A stretch of 64,000 bases of DNA from Struthio camelus (taxonomy: Eukaryota; Chordata; Aves; Struthioniformes; Struthionidae): contig NC_090944.1 in NCBI RefSeq assembly GCF_040807025.1, positions 119,428,738 through 119,492,737 on the forward strand, in the 5' to 3' direction. Below, in pieces: positions 15,166 through 29,540 of this stretch (positions are counted from its first letter, which is position 1; every line of letters starts with the position of its first letter). Under the pieces are notes generated by a model. That model was not told the DNA's origin, ran no database searches, and saw nothing but the letters and a program-made list of their open reading frames with translations. The position numbers were made by a program, and so were the translations under genes.

Positions 15166-15199
15166 AAAGTCTTAAGAAGCACAAAAGTCTTAAGAAGCA
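15166..15199 (+). repeat. Two-copy tandem repeat, 18-bp period
   Basis: AAAGTCTTAAGAAGCA occurs at 15166-15181 and 15184-15199, a recent-looking slippage or duplication event. Confidence 0.85.
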
Positions 15200-18100
15200 A
15201 TATACAACTACTGTAGGGTTTTTCCCCCCCCCCCCAACATTTTGCCCCCACAACATACTGCTACACCCTTCCGCTCCTGGCTAGCATACATTAATAAGGT
15301 TACAGTGCTGCTTTTCCAAGGATACCAGATAGCTTCTTCTAAAGTCCCAAGATCACACTGAGGTCTGTGCAACGTCAGCCTTCACACAAACATCCCGTGT
15401 CCCACACTAGCTTTGCAATGCATCCAACACAGGCTTAAGGATACATAAACTGATTTCTTTTTTTAATGCATAAGTAAATTAAAGGAATATTTCTAATACA
15501 TGTTAAGAGTTGTTTCTTTGAAGACAAATCTTAAGATATTTCACAGCTTTTCTCCAAAATCCAAGCATGGATTTTGCCTCTTTCCTGTGGAAAGAAAGGA
15601 GAGCTGAGTTAGCCTAATAGCACAGCTCAGTGACATAAAAACTGCTTCCCTGGGACTCTGTGTAAGGAGGGACACAAATGAAGACAAGGGTAGCAAAACT
15701 GCAGAGCTTTGCTGCAACTCTGCCAAGAAAGTTCAGCAGCCCCTGGGTACCACAGGCATCCGAAAGTACAGAAATTCTGTCAAGGAAGAACCAACGACCA
15801 GGAAAGAAATAAGAACAAACACAGGATTTACAGAAGATACGCTAGCACGATTACATTTAGCTTCCAGTGATTTCTTGAGGAAATAAATAAGTATTACATT
15901 TTAAGTCTGAATCCCTTTTTCCTGTATGTATGTGTACACCAGCGGTGAGAGAACAAATTTTGAAGCAAACAGTGTGATAATAATTTGCTCAGGTAATGAT
16001 TCCTCTAATGTGTCGCAATGGTTCTTATAATGAAAAACAATCTACTCCTTTATCTTTCCACATACCTTAAAGTTAACTCCAATAAAGACCAGAGAGATAA
16101 CTAAAAGCAATCAAGTTACTGTGGTTTAACAAGTTATTATTTCTGATCAGCTAAGTTACATTAGCTCTGATGTACAACGCCATGCATGCTCTTGGCCCAG
16201 CAGGAATAACATTTTATTTGCAACTGAGGCAGGCTAGGCTTTACACCATGGCTTGTGAAAACCAACTTTTTCACTGCAGTAAGCGATCGTTTGCAATCAC
16301 CTATCTGTATTTTTCTGCTGCACAAAAACTTTGGTCAAAATGTTTACCATACAGAAAGCACATCCAAAATACCTACCTATGTTCAAACTGGGAAGCATAC
16401 TTCAAACTCTAAAAAAAGTTTCTATTTTTGTAATGATTCAGCCCAGAGAACCAGATCTTGCAGGGTTAATAAGTATCTTTTCATTAACTTTGAAGGGCCC
16501 TCTAAGGGATTTTTAACAGAGGTTAGCTCTCTAGGAACAGTTATAAGTTTGGCCAGAAATGTTTCTGAAGAAATTCTGATACTCTTTCTTGCTTAAAATA
16601 TTTTCATAGGTCCACAGTTCCATATATTCTTAAGGAACACATTTACAGAAGGGAATATAGAAGGTAAAGCTTTAAGCAACTGATGGGAATATTATTCTCA
16701 CATTTCTTTCTGAACAGCAGGTCCATATGATCATGTTGTTCTCTTGGCTTTTAAATTTAAAATATAGACTTATTTTGTATTAGTTAACATACTATAAAAA
16801 AAATCATACTTCAGGAATTATCAAACCTCATATTCACTTTGCATGAAAAGCATGGTATGACTTGAAGATACAGAATATACTGCATGTGGGGAAAAAAAAA
16901 AAAAAAAAAAAAGTGAAAATTTCCTACCAGAAGTTGCAGTGTGGTTTGGAAGAGGTACTAACAGTAAGTTAAAATAAAAAGATCAGTATTTTTTGGAGAA
17001 GAATCTCTCAAATTAAGCAATTTTTTCCTTGCAATACAAAGAATCAGCGTATCACACGTTACTTCACTTGACAGGAAACAGAATGTGAGCTATACCCGCC
17101 AAAGATAATTGACAGCTGTTTACAAACGACATTTCTGTGGAAATAATCAGGGAAAACATAATTTTCTCATATGAATCAAGCTATCGAGAAGTTACAAACA
17201 ACAAAGTTAAGGAATATCACATCAAATCACTGGAAAATAGCTCATTCTTTAATGGCTCATGACTTTGAATTTGCTTGAAATCATAAGACTAGAAGATGTG
17301 GCTTTACCCTTGCTTTTTTGAATGAGAACTTTTATGTAATTATTTTCTAACAGACAGCGAAATCAACCAAGCTATTACAGGATCCAGTTTGTTCTCTGCA
17401 GCTAAGACCAGTTTAGAAGTGAATGTTTCTAGAACTTTTTTTCCTTTTTCAGTTCTATAAAAGGCCTCTAGTCTTAACAGATTCCAAATCCTCAATATAA
17501 AACCAATGAGGACACTTACAAACACTGAGTAATTTGTCTCTTAGTATAAAGTAACATCAGCAAAACCAGGATGCTTATTTATTCACATTTAAAGTTGTTT
17601 AGTTTTTGAGCCTGTCAATACGTCTCAAAACAAAAAAATCCAACATACGTACAGCTTCACAGTCTGATTTGGTTTGTCGGGAAAGCTTTCAAGAACAGAC
17701 CATGGATACAAAAGCACTAATATCTCCATCTCAATACTAGGCCCCAGATTCACAAGTGTAATTAAGTGCTTAAATCCTAGTACAGAGGCGATGCTTTTCC
17801 AAGTCATCATTTTTACCACGAGAATCTCGATAACAAGCTCTGTAAGAGTTAAATTTCATAACATCTAGCATATAACTACAACAGTGAATTCCAACTAAAC
17901 AATTAAACAAACCCCCTCAACATATAATTCATGATCAACTATCTGCCCCCCTCCTATATCAGTACGCTGTCCATTTGGATTACTAAATCTTTGGTTTTTT
18001 ATGAAAGACTACTTGCATCTGGTACTATACACACAGTGTAACATATCTGAAAAATTTACCACCTCATCTCTCACTTGAAGCAAGGACTATTACCAGCTTA

Positions 18101-19922
18101 ATCCAGAATCTCTTTGCCTAGTTACTAGCACTTGTTTTGGGGACAGCTGCATCATTCTTGTAAACGTCTTTTAATCCTTACATTACACAACTTTAATATT
18201 AGTTTCACATAGCTTTCTCTTGGGTATTACAAAAACATATCTCTAGTCCAACAATAATACCCTTCATTCCTCTTAAGACAGAAAAGTGGCCTTAACAGGC
18301 TCGTTCCTTACTTACTGGATTATTAATCTCAATAAATACAAAGCAACAAACAGGAGAAGAAAGGAAAACAAGGCCCCTTAGCCATCAAGAGGAAAGATGA
18401 GAACAGAAGAGAAGCGCAGTACGTTATAGCACACTGTAGCGCAACTCATTTCTGGTCTATCCTAACTTTTGAGTGCTCAGCTTTGCAAATTCAGAAATGA
18501 GCTTTTAACATTGCTTTGCACGTTTAACCTTCATTTTTAGACCTGCAGGCTGAAGTCCTTCCTCTCAGTACTTTCTGTGTTAGAATATCAAGTTGACACC
18601 CTTATCAAATTATAAGGTCATGTAAACAGTGATAGTTATCCTTTTGCCATATGGAAGATCTGTTCGTTCTTATCCCTCACACTTTTCAAAACACAAGGAT
18701 CCACTATGATGTTCAGTTCCAGGGTAGGTATCCCTATCTATTTTTTGGTTCATGTTAATGTTGTTTAGTACTTATGAGGGGAGAAACTTCAGAATTTAGA
18801 TAAACACAATGAAATCATTTTGTACCACAATTTGTATCACACTTTTGGCATTGCTTCCCAGACAACTTTGAAAAAATGAGTCAAAACCATCCTACATAAC
18901 CCGTCTCACCTGCCATGGCACATTAACCTCAAGCAATGCAGTTTAAACATTTAGAAAAAAATCCTCCAATTTATTTTGGTTGAAACTAAAAACATTTCAG
19001 AATTTTGAGGTCAAAGAAAATGTGTTTGTACCAAAAAAAAAAAAAAAAAAAGGTACATTTCAGAAGTGCTTTAAGTACCATAAAGACCAAGTTAGTTGCT
19101 TTTTTACTTTCTGAACTTGTTTGAAACATCGCGCCCAAGTTGTGGTCAAGATGCCTTTAATCATAGTTACATATAATTTTGTGCATGCATGTATAAATAA
19201 ATTCTGTCTCACCAACGACCAAGTCATTTCTACTCAGGAAACAACAAGTTCCTCAAATTCTCTCCCATTATATTTACAGGACTCTCCACAGGCAAACATC
19301 AGCAAGTTCTGCCACGTGCTACAATGACTAGAAGAAGTTGCACAGCATCACTGATGAAGCACCAAGCTCTAGTCAGTAAATCCTAAGGACAGGACGATTA
19401 TATGAGCTTAGGCTCACTGCTCCATTGCCGTGTAAACACAGTCTCACAGCTTTTGACAGTTTCAACACGAGAAAAGGACGACTATGCCTTCAGAAGACAA
19501 CACAGACATTGTCTCAGCAATCTTGGCAACACAGTAAGCCATATTTGATGCGACAAGCTTTTAGAACTTTACATCACTAAAAAGTACTAGTTTTATTGCG
19601 TTCTGCAAAAACCCAGGCAGTGTCTACAGTGCATTTCAAAGAAACCTATAACTTTCAAGTATATGCTTTTACTGATGATTACCAATCTGTTGCTAAAAAA
19701 TCTATTTTTAACTGAGTACATAGTTATTTCTCTTGCTAGTACCAGTTTAAACTAAATTTTTGTTCATTAGTATTTCTGTAAATGTTCTGTTGGTGCACTA
19801 AGGATATCTGGAACACTCTTTCTTCAGCATAAAGAGCCAGATTAAGGGCCTTGAACTGTTCTAGATCCTACTGTATCAGTAAAAACTAAATATCTTCCAT
19901 TTGGAAGTATCAGACAGCACAT

Positions 19923-19947
19923 TATATTATTGGCACCCAATAATATA
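19923..19947. repeat. 11-bp inverted repeat with 3-base loop
   Basis: TATATTATTGG, CAC, CCAATAATATA. AT-rich, within ACYP2 intron 3; probably chance, although the centre forms facing CCAAT words. Confidence 0.8.
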
Positions 19948-21589
19948 TCAGCTCTAAAGAGGCAACAATTTCCTTAGTCTATGTTTAGAGTAGAATCCAA
20001 TACAACCTTGCAGTCCCCCTTGCTTTCAGCTGTGCAATAGAGATGTGAGAGTTGAACGTTAGTTATCACGGACAATCATCAGCTAAGCAAATGATGGCAG
20101 TCTGGAGCAGCTGAGGACTTCACGCATGAACATCGCTAAAGGATTTTGAAGGATCGATGCAACAGCCCTGCAGAACCATCATCTTGAAAGATCACCAAGT
20201 TTTCCAAGATGCAGTACAGACTAGTACTACTGTTCATTCTGGGAACCAGAAAGCAGCTTATGAGGTACACTCTAAAAATTTGGTCCTGTCTAAATGCAGG
20301 AGTAACATCCAGTAGATGCTCTGTACACATAAAAAGAAGGCAGCATCATGTCTTTTCTCATTGCATCTTCTCTGTAACTAAAATTTAAACAGATATTCAT
20401 ATGCTGAATATCTGATATATATATCTGATCATATGATTATATGATAATAAGAACAGAAAACCAGCTGTGTACAATAAGCCTGCAGCTTCTTCCCCCTCCC
20501 CGCTGAGAACTACAAGCATGCAAAGTGTGGAATGTCTTAAATCTTTAATGAAAAAAGTTATACTGGTCCCAGTAAAGCAACCAGGCATTTCCTGCAGCTT
20601 CAGAGGGTGCAGGAAGGAAGGAACATTCCTCACTGAATCAATTTAGGCATCAAATATCATAAGCTGCTGAAAGATGACCCTCTCCTGCCCAACAAATGAA
20701 AATACCTTAACAGACTTGCGTTCGTAGTACGAGACTAAACTAAAGCATGTACGCTTGCACTATGGTTTTAAAATATCCAGTGGTGCAGCACTCCTACTCC
20801 AAATACTTTATCCCAAACTGTACTAACGCGTTTAAAGATTTCTGTCATTTTTCAGTGCTTTTCTACAATTTTATTCAGATCTAACTAATATATTCATTCG
20901 TACAAAGGACCTGATTCTTGTTCAAGTGAAAAATCAACTACCCCTAAAAAGGGAGATGGAAATAAGATTACAAATCTGTTCGGATTAAAAGGATCTTTTT
21001 AAAGTACAGCTTCTAAAAAAATAAAAATAACTGTGAGAAGTAAACACTGCCCTACCTTGGTAGCTCTAAATGTCAGTGAGAAGTATCACCTTTTGTGTTA
21101 TTTTCCAAAGTAACTAAACTGCTTAGTTTGCATTCTTTCAAAAAACTGATACTCAAAGGGTGAAGAAAACATGAGGGTTAAGCTCTAAGACAGTATTCAG
21201 TGCATCCTAACTAACTATTTGTATTATAAGCCTACATTTAGCAATTTGTCAAATTAGTGTGAATTGGTTTTTAATCAAAATATATTACTAATAGGAACAC
21301 TTCCAGGATCAGAAATGAAAGTAGACATTTTATAAACACAGAATTCCAATTCCACTGAGCTACAGTAAATTTACAGACTGCAAAAAATTACTAGATAAAA
21401 AATTCAACAAGGTCATACAACAATAGGTGTCTTCACACCCCAAAACAAGAAACAAGACGACGGGAAAATATTATTTTTGCACTAAATATAGAAGCAAGTC
21501 CATATCTAGAAAGACATAACCACGCTTTAAAAGCTTTAGTGAGTTTGTAGCATTTCAAACTAAATAGCAGCAGTGACAATAAAGCACAG

Positions 21590-21715
21590 TCCAAAGGACA
21601 GGGCTTGCGCCAGGAGTCCGGTTCTATTTCTGGCTCTGTTGCTGGTGTGCTGCGTGACCTTCAGTGGAGAGCTTCTCTTCCTTCAGCCACTCTTTCTTTG
21701 TCCATGGGGAAGGAA
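21590..21715 (+). repeat. MIR-like CORE-SINE fragment
   Basis: The MIR order is visible: CAGGAGTCCGGTTCTATTTC, TGGCTCTGTTGCTG, GCTGCGTGACCTTCAG, then CTTTGTCCATGGGGAAGGAA. It is ancient and diverged. The small open frame at 21573-21764 is an accident of this SINE. Confidence 0.6.
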
Positions 21716-22649
21716 CTGCCTTTCGCTGCATCTGTACGTGACTAACAAAAGGGGCCTTCACTAGAGGGCAGTAGGCACTGCTGTAAATATTAAACGATAA
21801 GGCAGAACAAAGGTAAGCACTGAACAGACTCTAGCTGTGCTGTTGGACTGGGCAGCCCTCTTTGATCATTGGTACTTTTTTGGTTTTGTTCTCAGTAGCC
21901 ACAACGAGGATGAAAAAATTACATCTGACTTACCCGATCTATTCCTTATCTTTTAAGCTGAGTACAGTTGCTACAATGAACAGTAATTAGTTCTTCCTCT
22001 ACTTAGCTTTGAACTGCTAAAATTCCAAAGAGCAAGGTTTGATTTCCTTCTCTTCTGGGTCATCATCAGAAACACTAACCAAATTGCAGCTTGCAATTTA
22101 ATTAGCCTTTCAATCTTAAATAGTACCAAGTAATCACAGTTAAGAAATCAATACCTTAAGAATTTAGTAGAAAGAGGGACAGTAACAGTCACCATTGTAC
22201 TAGTCGAAAAGAGCCTATTTTAAAAGTAACTGCATTTGCTTTTTGAGAACTGTAAGTTTCTCACAACCTACTATGCTAGGAAATTGTTGCTAGGGGTAAA
22301 GGAAAAATGCCAAAACGTGTTAGCATGGTAGAGGAGAATACAAGAGGAATGAACAAATTGCAGGATTGAATGAGGAAAAGAACAAAAAGCGACATCAACA
22401 TTATAGGGAAAATAGCATTGATGGAGATTAACAAAAAAAGAAATTCGCAGAAAGGTGTGTTGAAAGAGGAGAACCAGGCAAGGCCAACGTTTCTTAAGCT
22501 TAGTGAAAACGAAATTCCAAGAAGGAAAAATGGGAGGAAGAGGAGAGGCAGAGGGGAATTAGCAAGGACGAGATTATTGGACCATCTTAATGTAAGTACT
22601 TGTAAAGCAAGTTTTCAATAGTCTTCCACAAAGATTTTTTTTTCCATTC

Positions 22650-22900
22650 CAGCACACCACTGTATTATCCCTTTTCTTCACCTCCTAGTTACACAAATAT
22701 AACTCTGGAAGTTCTGTACTTTTTCTGCTGGTCTGATTATGTTACTCGCTCTGTTACTTGCTCCATTTCTTGAACTTACTGATTCTCAGTCCACAATCAC
22801 ATTATCTTATAGATGCACTGTGGTCAAGTTCAAACTGGCCTCCATATTCTCTCCCTAATGTATCAAAACTTCCACTCTCACTGAACTTTTTACACAACTA
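22650..22900 (+). repeat. Old CR1/L3-type LINE coding remnant
   Basis: C/T-rich sequence in which TTCTGCTGGTCTGATTATGT and TACTCGCTCTGTTACTTGC recall the 'DHVTPLL..LHWLP' segment downstream of the reverse transcriptase in L3/CR1-like LINEs. It is followed by a stretch like the usual lysine/leucine-rich continuation. It is heavily decayed with no open frame. The call is from memory of family patterns. Confidence 0.4.
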
Positions 22901-25900
22901 GGTCTTTTTTTCAATAGCATATTTCTGGGTATATTACAGATGCTTCAAATGTTCCTAAAAACCCCAAACACGTCCTTGTCTGTATACATGTTTGCAGCTC
23001 CATCACGCGTTTACCAAAAAAAAAAAAAAGTCACTGTATAACAATGCTCATTCGGATTTTGAGCGGAAAATTTTAAAACGGATCTCTTTAAAATGAAGGA
23101 AAACTTCAAAATATGGAATAACACTTCTATTAATTTTATACTTCAACATAAAATGAGTATTAAGATCAAGAAGATTAAAACAAACACATGGAGTGCTTTT
23201 AACTACCATTTAGTTCTATTTCACGCTATCAGGGCTATTCTCTGCAAACACAATTCAAAAATTCATGTTTGGAAAAAAAGTATTATTTTTTAGCCTGGTT
23301 ACAGGTATCTCTTTCCTATAATGTAGGTAAAGGATTTACTCAGAAGGACAAAAATATAGATAGCAGTTAACAAAACTGTACACGTACCTACAATGAATAT
23401 TTTCAAGAATTCAATGCTAGTTAGTGCAGACAGAGAAATCTGGGATGCAACTGCCAATAATCAAATGAAGACACAATGGAAGCTGCAATATTCACCAATT
23501 CAGAGCCCCCTTCTCCTTTTAATTCTGTAAAGGGTAACAGTCTAGATTTTTCTATGCAGATAGACAATAAAATCACTCTTACATAAGTCCCATGTTGTTT
23601 GTAAATTTGATACTAATTTTTCTCAACTGGTATTAATATTTAAAATGAAATCACTCCAATTCAATTAGTCTTGAGTTACTAATTAAAAACAATTTCCAAG
23701 ACAAGTAGCCTATACCTAATATCACGCCTTTGTGCAGAGATAGCAGAAATACTTAATATGCTGCTGTATATTATGGTGAATAAAAAAATTTCCTAAGATT
23801 TTACATTTTGAACTATGTCAGCCTGATCTGAAACCCTTAATTTTTGGAATAAATTCTGACCTACACATCTGCACACAGGAGTCTTACTTTTATTTTTACA
23901 TGAATAACTTAATATGCTATCATTCAAAATTAAAAAAAAATTCTCACGGGAAAGTGATTTCTCATCTATCAGGGCAGGTCGCTATGGCAACAACTACAAC
24001 GACTACCAATGCTCTTGCCTCACTTGATGAATAAAATAGAAAAACATAGAGCACTATAATGAAAATCCTCGTGTTATAAATCTTTCTGCAAAAGAAACAG
24101 GGATTCCCTCCTCTCTCCCATTTAATGGTAATATTTAGACTGGCACAAAGTCATCCAGTTTACCTTATACCCTCTTGTCATTATGTTCTAGAAATGCGTT
24201 GACTTAGCTTTCACTGTATTTCAGTATTCTTGCTCCTTTGGGTTGCAGATAGGTAAAACCAAAAGAGCGCTTTTAGAGTCTAAGGATAATTGGAGATTAT
24301 CTATGTGGAGTTGTAAAAGCAAAGGGAACAGGACTATAAAATGCAGTAGGAAAAAAGGTCATAGTGAGGAGAAAGATGGATTTTTACCATAACACCCTAA
24401 AAATAGATTCACTTAAAATGAAGCACGTACAGTTGGAAGTACCTACAGAACAAACAGCTCCATCTAGAGTTTTAAAAGCAAGTCATATTAAAGCAAGTTT
24501 ACAGGTAAAAGGTGGGGTTTTTTTTTAAATACCCTCTAAAATTATCTTCAAGCTCTCCCAATTAAAATAGAAATTTGGCTTCAATATAATTTTTATGTAG
24601 AAATCACTTGATCTCTTTGAGATTCAGAAAGATTATTTTCATCAAAAACAAAGTGAAAACAAATTCTTAAACGAAAGTGACGCCTAAAAGCAAAAACTGT
24701 TCGTTGACAGCTCATAAGCTTCCTGCATTTCTGTGAAATTTACACTGTAAAATCCTAGCCTCAGGGCGCTGAGAGTAAATTTTGCCAGAGTTTTCGATGC
24801 AATCGAGATTTCACCAGGATATAAATCAAGGAAGTCAGCCTTACAGCACTGCTCAGCAAAGATTTATACCCACATTCAACACTAATATAATAGTCCAATA
24901 AGGAATGAAGCTTCTTGGACGTGTAATACTTTTCAGGCCCCAACTCTTCATATTTATTTATCATTTTCCACTTTTTTCTGTAAAAATCAGAATGTCCTGC
25001 TAAGCTGTTACATATTCCAGAGCAAAGCCTGCTCTCCATGTTGTCTTTTAGAAGTGATTTACCATAATTATACTCTGTGTTTGCGGAGAAACAATTACCT
25101 CCATGGTTCAGGACAAAATTTAGGCTTCAGGGCACTGCCCAAGAAACTACACCAGGCTCTGGCAGAAGAGGTCTGCTCTTTTGCCTGCTGGGATGGAAAT
25201 AAGCTATACCCTCAGCCCACTGCCTGTATTAGCAAACACTTTTCTATATGCAAAAATAACATTTAGACCACAGTGCATCTGCAGCAGCATATTTAGCCTC
25301 TGGCTGCCTTCCTGAACTGTAATCCCTCACTTCTAAAGCAATAAAGTTGTGCTCGACTAGCCAGGGCTCTCCAAAGACATGGAGAAGGCAGAATTTGTTT
25401 CTTCCTTTCCATTTAAGATAATAACAAGAAATCCTATGGGAAACATTCTACAACTACGATATTTCTGTTCAACTAACAATAAAATGAGAACGCTGTCTTT
25501 CCTTCCTACCCGTAGGACAAAGAAACCCTTGCATTTAATGGTCAGTTTACCTGTTTAAAGTGCTTTCTGTACGTTTTCACAGCATAAAAACAACTTGCCG
25601 TCAGTACCACTGCTTTTGGCAAGATTCCTGCCCTCTCTGTGCTTTTCATGAGTCTTTTTCTTTAATACAATATTTTTTGAAGAAAGCTAATTTAATTCAC
25701 ATTAAACACCTGTATAGTCTCTCTTTTAATGAATATGCGTCATGAAATAGTCTATACTTGTGTTTACAGAGAAGGAACAGAGACTACACATAAACCAGCA
25801 TCAAAACAGCTAAGTTGAACTTTAAATATTCATCAACGGTTTCCCAGCATTTGCAGATGTCCTGTGCGCTTCCCATTAGTCACCTAGCCAACTGACCTTC

Positions 25901-27719
25901 ACAACAGATCTTTGATATGCTCTCACTTCACCAGAGAGCTCTGAGTACAGAGGGACAGTGGTATCTCCAGCTCTCCTGTTTTAAAATTTATTTTGTTCAC
26001 CATATATTGGTTCTGGTCACTCACTCTCCACCTAAATTTTAAGAATACATTTCACTAATGCTTAAGAGAGACCACCAGGATTGTCCTCCTAACTCCTCCC
26101 AGATTATATGTTACGTTACAGCCTGCGTAAAAAACATTACTGCCATTTTTCTTGACCTCTGCTGGACCCTTCCCAGCTTTGCCTGCAATACAGGTAGTGA
26201 GACAAAGCAGAAGAAAAAGAGTCAAGAAAGTCAGGAGCGACAGGTTGCTGCTGGAGAACCATTCGGGCTGAAGGGCTGCAGCGCTCTGGAATAAAAGCGG
26301 GCTTTGTTATTCACTTCATGCGTCTGGTAAGGTAGTACTGCCTCATGGTGGTTTTCCCACATTTTCACTTTCCCTTTCTTTATCCTCTTCTCACAAGCAC
26401 TTACCCTTCTCCGCTCCCCTTATCTTGCTTCTGTCTACCTGTTCTAGAACAGTAGTTTTCCTGGCTTCCTCGCTCTCTTTTCAGTCTATGTCCTTGCTTC
26501 TTTTCGGTATCATGAAAAAAGAACAAAAATTGTATTATTCCTTTCTCTTTTTCTTCAGTCTTCATTTGTACAAGTATATTCTTTCCAGACGTCTCCCCTT
26601 TGCTCTCCCTTTTCTCAGCTTTCCTATTTCCCCTATTTTCAGTATGGGCCAGGAGGATTGCTCAGTCTGTTCTCACACTACCATATCCACTACTTAACCA
26701 GCCTTTTAATCATTCGGCTTACTAGCTTCAAGCAGGAGAGAAGGCAAAGTACATGAAAAGGTATGTCACAAGCACGAGCAAAAACAGATTTACCAGATTA
26801 GGGTAGAATTAAAATGATTTTTAAGGATTAGATCACAATTTATATATAGCAATGTAAAAGGGACAGCAACAAAATCCGTGCGTTTATTTTTTAAAACCAA
26901 AAAATGTGTTTCTCATTAGTCTTGCACAAGAGAAGATGGATGTTTTGATTTATCATGCCTCATTCCTATAGAAAAGTTATTCTTTTTCTAGTAACAGACT
27001 AAGAGTTGTCACAGGAAAATTTTAGCCCAGAATTGCTTCTGGTTCATCCATCATATCTTCCTGTTCAGAACATCTACGCTTAAGATCTTCATCTTTCTCA
27101 CCCTTATCAATTAACCACCATCAAATTTAATTAAGAGAGAGCAAGCATCTACCAAAGTTGAACAAAAATTTTTTCAAACTGCCTTCCACGGTGTCTACAG
27201 TTCCTAAGAAATAGAAACAACAACTTTTTCCAGGTTAGACGGCTGAACAGGATTCTCAATGATGCATCTGCATGGGTCCATAGAAAAAGCTACAGAACAA
27301 AACAAGAGGCTCTACCTCCTTGAAAGGCTCAGCACAACTTTTTTTTAAAATGAAATAACACATTGTTGCAGTATTTGAAATAGCACTCACTAGGAACTTC
27401 TCTTGAAATGTCTTATAAGTGACTCATATATTGTATTTCTTTGAAAAAGAATTCTTGAACATGGAGACCTTCAAGTTTCTAAGAAGCGTTGTGCACACAC
27501 ACAGACCCTTGTAAGTTTTGAATACCTAGAAAAATCATGCAAAATAGAATAGGAATTCCTGGATAAGAAGTGGGTGCCAGAAGTTCCTCTTGCTTATTTA
27601 TCACAGTGCTAATAGAAATGCATGTTTAGGTTTAATGGTTTATGTTAATTAGCCATTGTGGCAGCAAGCTTCATGTTGTTTTTATTTAATATACCATTTA
27701 AAACAACCTTCATATCTAG

Positions 27720-27766
27720 AACACAATATTACAAATTCTATATTTACAACACAATATTATAAATTC
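27720..27766 (+). repeat. Two-copy tandem repeat, 28-bp period
   Basis: AACACAATATTACAAATTCT is followed 28 bases on by AACACAATATTATAAATTCT, with one difference in 20 bases. Confidence 0.8.
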
Positions 27767-29430
27767 TGGATTTTTTTTTGCTCTGAATATCACAGACACT
27801 ATGCAAATCAAAAACCTTCAATGCCAAGTTCTTTTTTCTTTTTTTCTTTTCTCTCTTTCTTTTCTTTTTTTTACTGTCACTGTCAAGTTGGCCATAACTA
27901 TTCAAAATTTTATAACACTGAAAAATAAGAGATTTTCTCTTCTCTTGGAATCGTCTGTATGCTACCACATCTTTGAGAACAACCTAGTCTTGTTGGTCTA
28001 ATTTTACAGTTCTGCTGTGAGATCCCATACTATACACACAAACTTTCTGGCTTAGGGGTAAGCGAGGCTTCCTTTAAATGCTATCATTTCAGAAAACAGG
28101 AAAGGGAAGAGGATTTAAGAAAACATCACATTCCGCAGTAATCCTAGCTCCTGCAAACGCAAAAAGTATCAGGAGCCAAACCGATAATCTCACTTAAACC
28201 TGTTCAACTTAGAAGAAATCAACCGACTTTAGAAGAATTCATGTGAAAAAATAACTGTTCCAATGAATAGAAATCAAATCATGAGTTCTCACATGTTCTT
28301 ATCCAGTATTCTAAATTAAGTAGATAGATGGCATAGAGATATTTAATTTACAAAAATATTTAAACCAGGATACTAACAAAACTCTTGCAGAAAGTAAGCA
28401 TAAACTTGACCTAGGAAACAAACAACTGATGTTTCTCTGGCTTTGTAAATGCTTTGCAGCTCAAAATAAACAACCTAAAGTTAAGCTTGAGACCAAAGAA
28501 AATAATTAACTGCAAATACTCCTGTCACATGAGATAAGTCATATATAAACCTCTTTATCGCACAGTGTAACACTTATTTGCAAAAAGTCAGCTTCACTTT
28601 ATCTAACTTACGGTCTTGCAGCAATTCCTGTTTGGGAAAGTTCTGACAGAATTTGCATTAATAATACAGTAATGCCCACCCATGACACAACTTCCAAAGG
28701 AAAGTTCTACCATCACTCACTCTAGTTGAGAGAAGAAACCACTGAGCGATTAAAAAACCCAACAATCTCCCTATATACACCTGCAAAAATGAAGGTTGGA
28801 ATTAACTGATTTGGGTTTTGTGCTTTTGCAGGCAGCACTTCCTCAGAGTGACAGCTTCATTACATTACAGATTTCCAAAAGCTTAAAGAAAACCATACCC
28901 CTTCTGTTAAAGTCATCAAAAGGTTTCAAAATTAATTTCCAGGCAGTAAAGACAATAGGTTTTAATAAAAATTAATACATAAATATAGATTAAGTATCAG
29001 GAAAAAAAATCATACTAAAAACCAGGTTTTTTAAAATTGATTTAAGTACACGTTGAGCAAGCATTTCAAGAAGTTCTTCAGTTTGATTCTTTGCAGAAGT
29101 ATTTCAAAAAATAAAAAATAGGTGTATTCTTGTGCACATGAATAAAGGTTTTTTCTTCTTCATTTCGGAAGAACAGGTTTTTAAGGGAAATACACTGACA
29201 AACTGAATTAGATTAAAAATTGATCCTGACTGACTCTGCATGCTGTTTTTAAATCTTAAAGACCTTTAGAGCTTAAAAAAGGGACGCATCTCCTCAACTT
29301 CTCAAAATCAAAACTGACTCTTGAAAGCACCGTTAGATTACTGACATCTGAACCTGCTTTTAAGTTTAGATTAAAAATGCTTCTGTAAATGACATTTTGG
29401 TAAAGTTAAGACAAAGATAAAAATACTTAC

Positions 29431-29540
29431 ATTGCATTTACTTTATCTTCTGGGCCCTGAACCTGGCCCGTTACAGTCCCTTTGCTGGTGTTTTTAACCC
29501 AGCCGACCACTCCTAATTTCCTAGCTTCCTCTTCTGTGTA
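29431..29540 (-). CDS. ACYP2: ACYP2 coding exon 3
   Basis: This exon has 110 bases: 36 codons plus AT of a split Met codon. It is flanked by TTCAAATCAG acceptor and GTAAGT donor. It encodes [20 protein letters not shown] and then [16 protein letters not shown], covering helix 1, the second strand with the catalytic Asn (VKN) and the conserved GxVxGQVQGP turn. The next exon must start with G to complete Met and then give the KSWLSKVGSP-type segment. No such exon was recognised on the minus strand of this window. Confidence 0.95.

Larger units (their letters stand above)
1..29430 (-). other. ACYP2: ACYP2 intron 3 (partial), long non-coding stretch
   Basis: This is the region downstream of exon 3 in the ACYP2 direction. 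It is AT-rich with many homopolymer runs (for example T near 3050-3071 and 5307-5327, A near 7686-7704). No open reading frame here resembles a known protein. Contents worth naming are listed separately: CR1-like scraps, two MIR-like SINEs, an L3-like fragment and small hairpins or tandem repeats. The final ACYP2 exon was searched for by eye (KSWLSKVG and SRIDRTNF equivalents on the minus strand) and not found. Reading it as intron depends on that exon lying left of position 1. Confidence 0.75.

Noticed and set aside
22370-22621. 83-residue Lys/Arg-rich open frame
   Set aside because: Purine-rich DNA inside ACYP2 intron 3; no domain or gene context.
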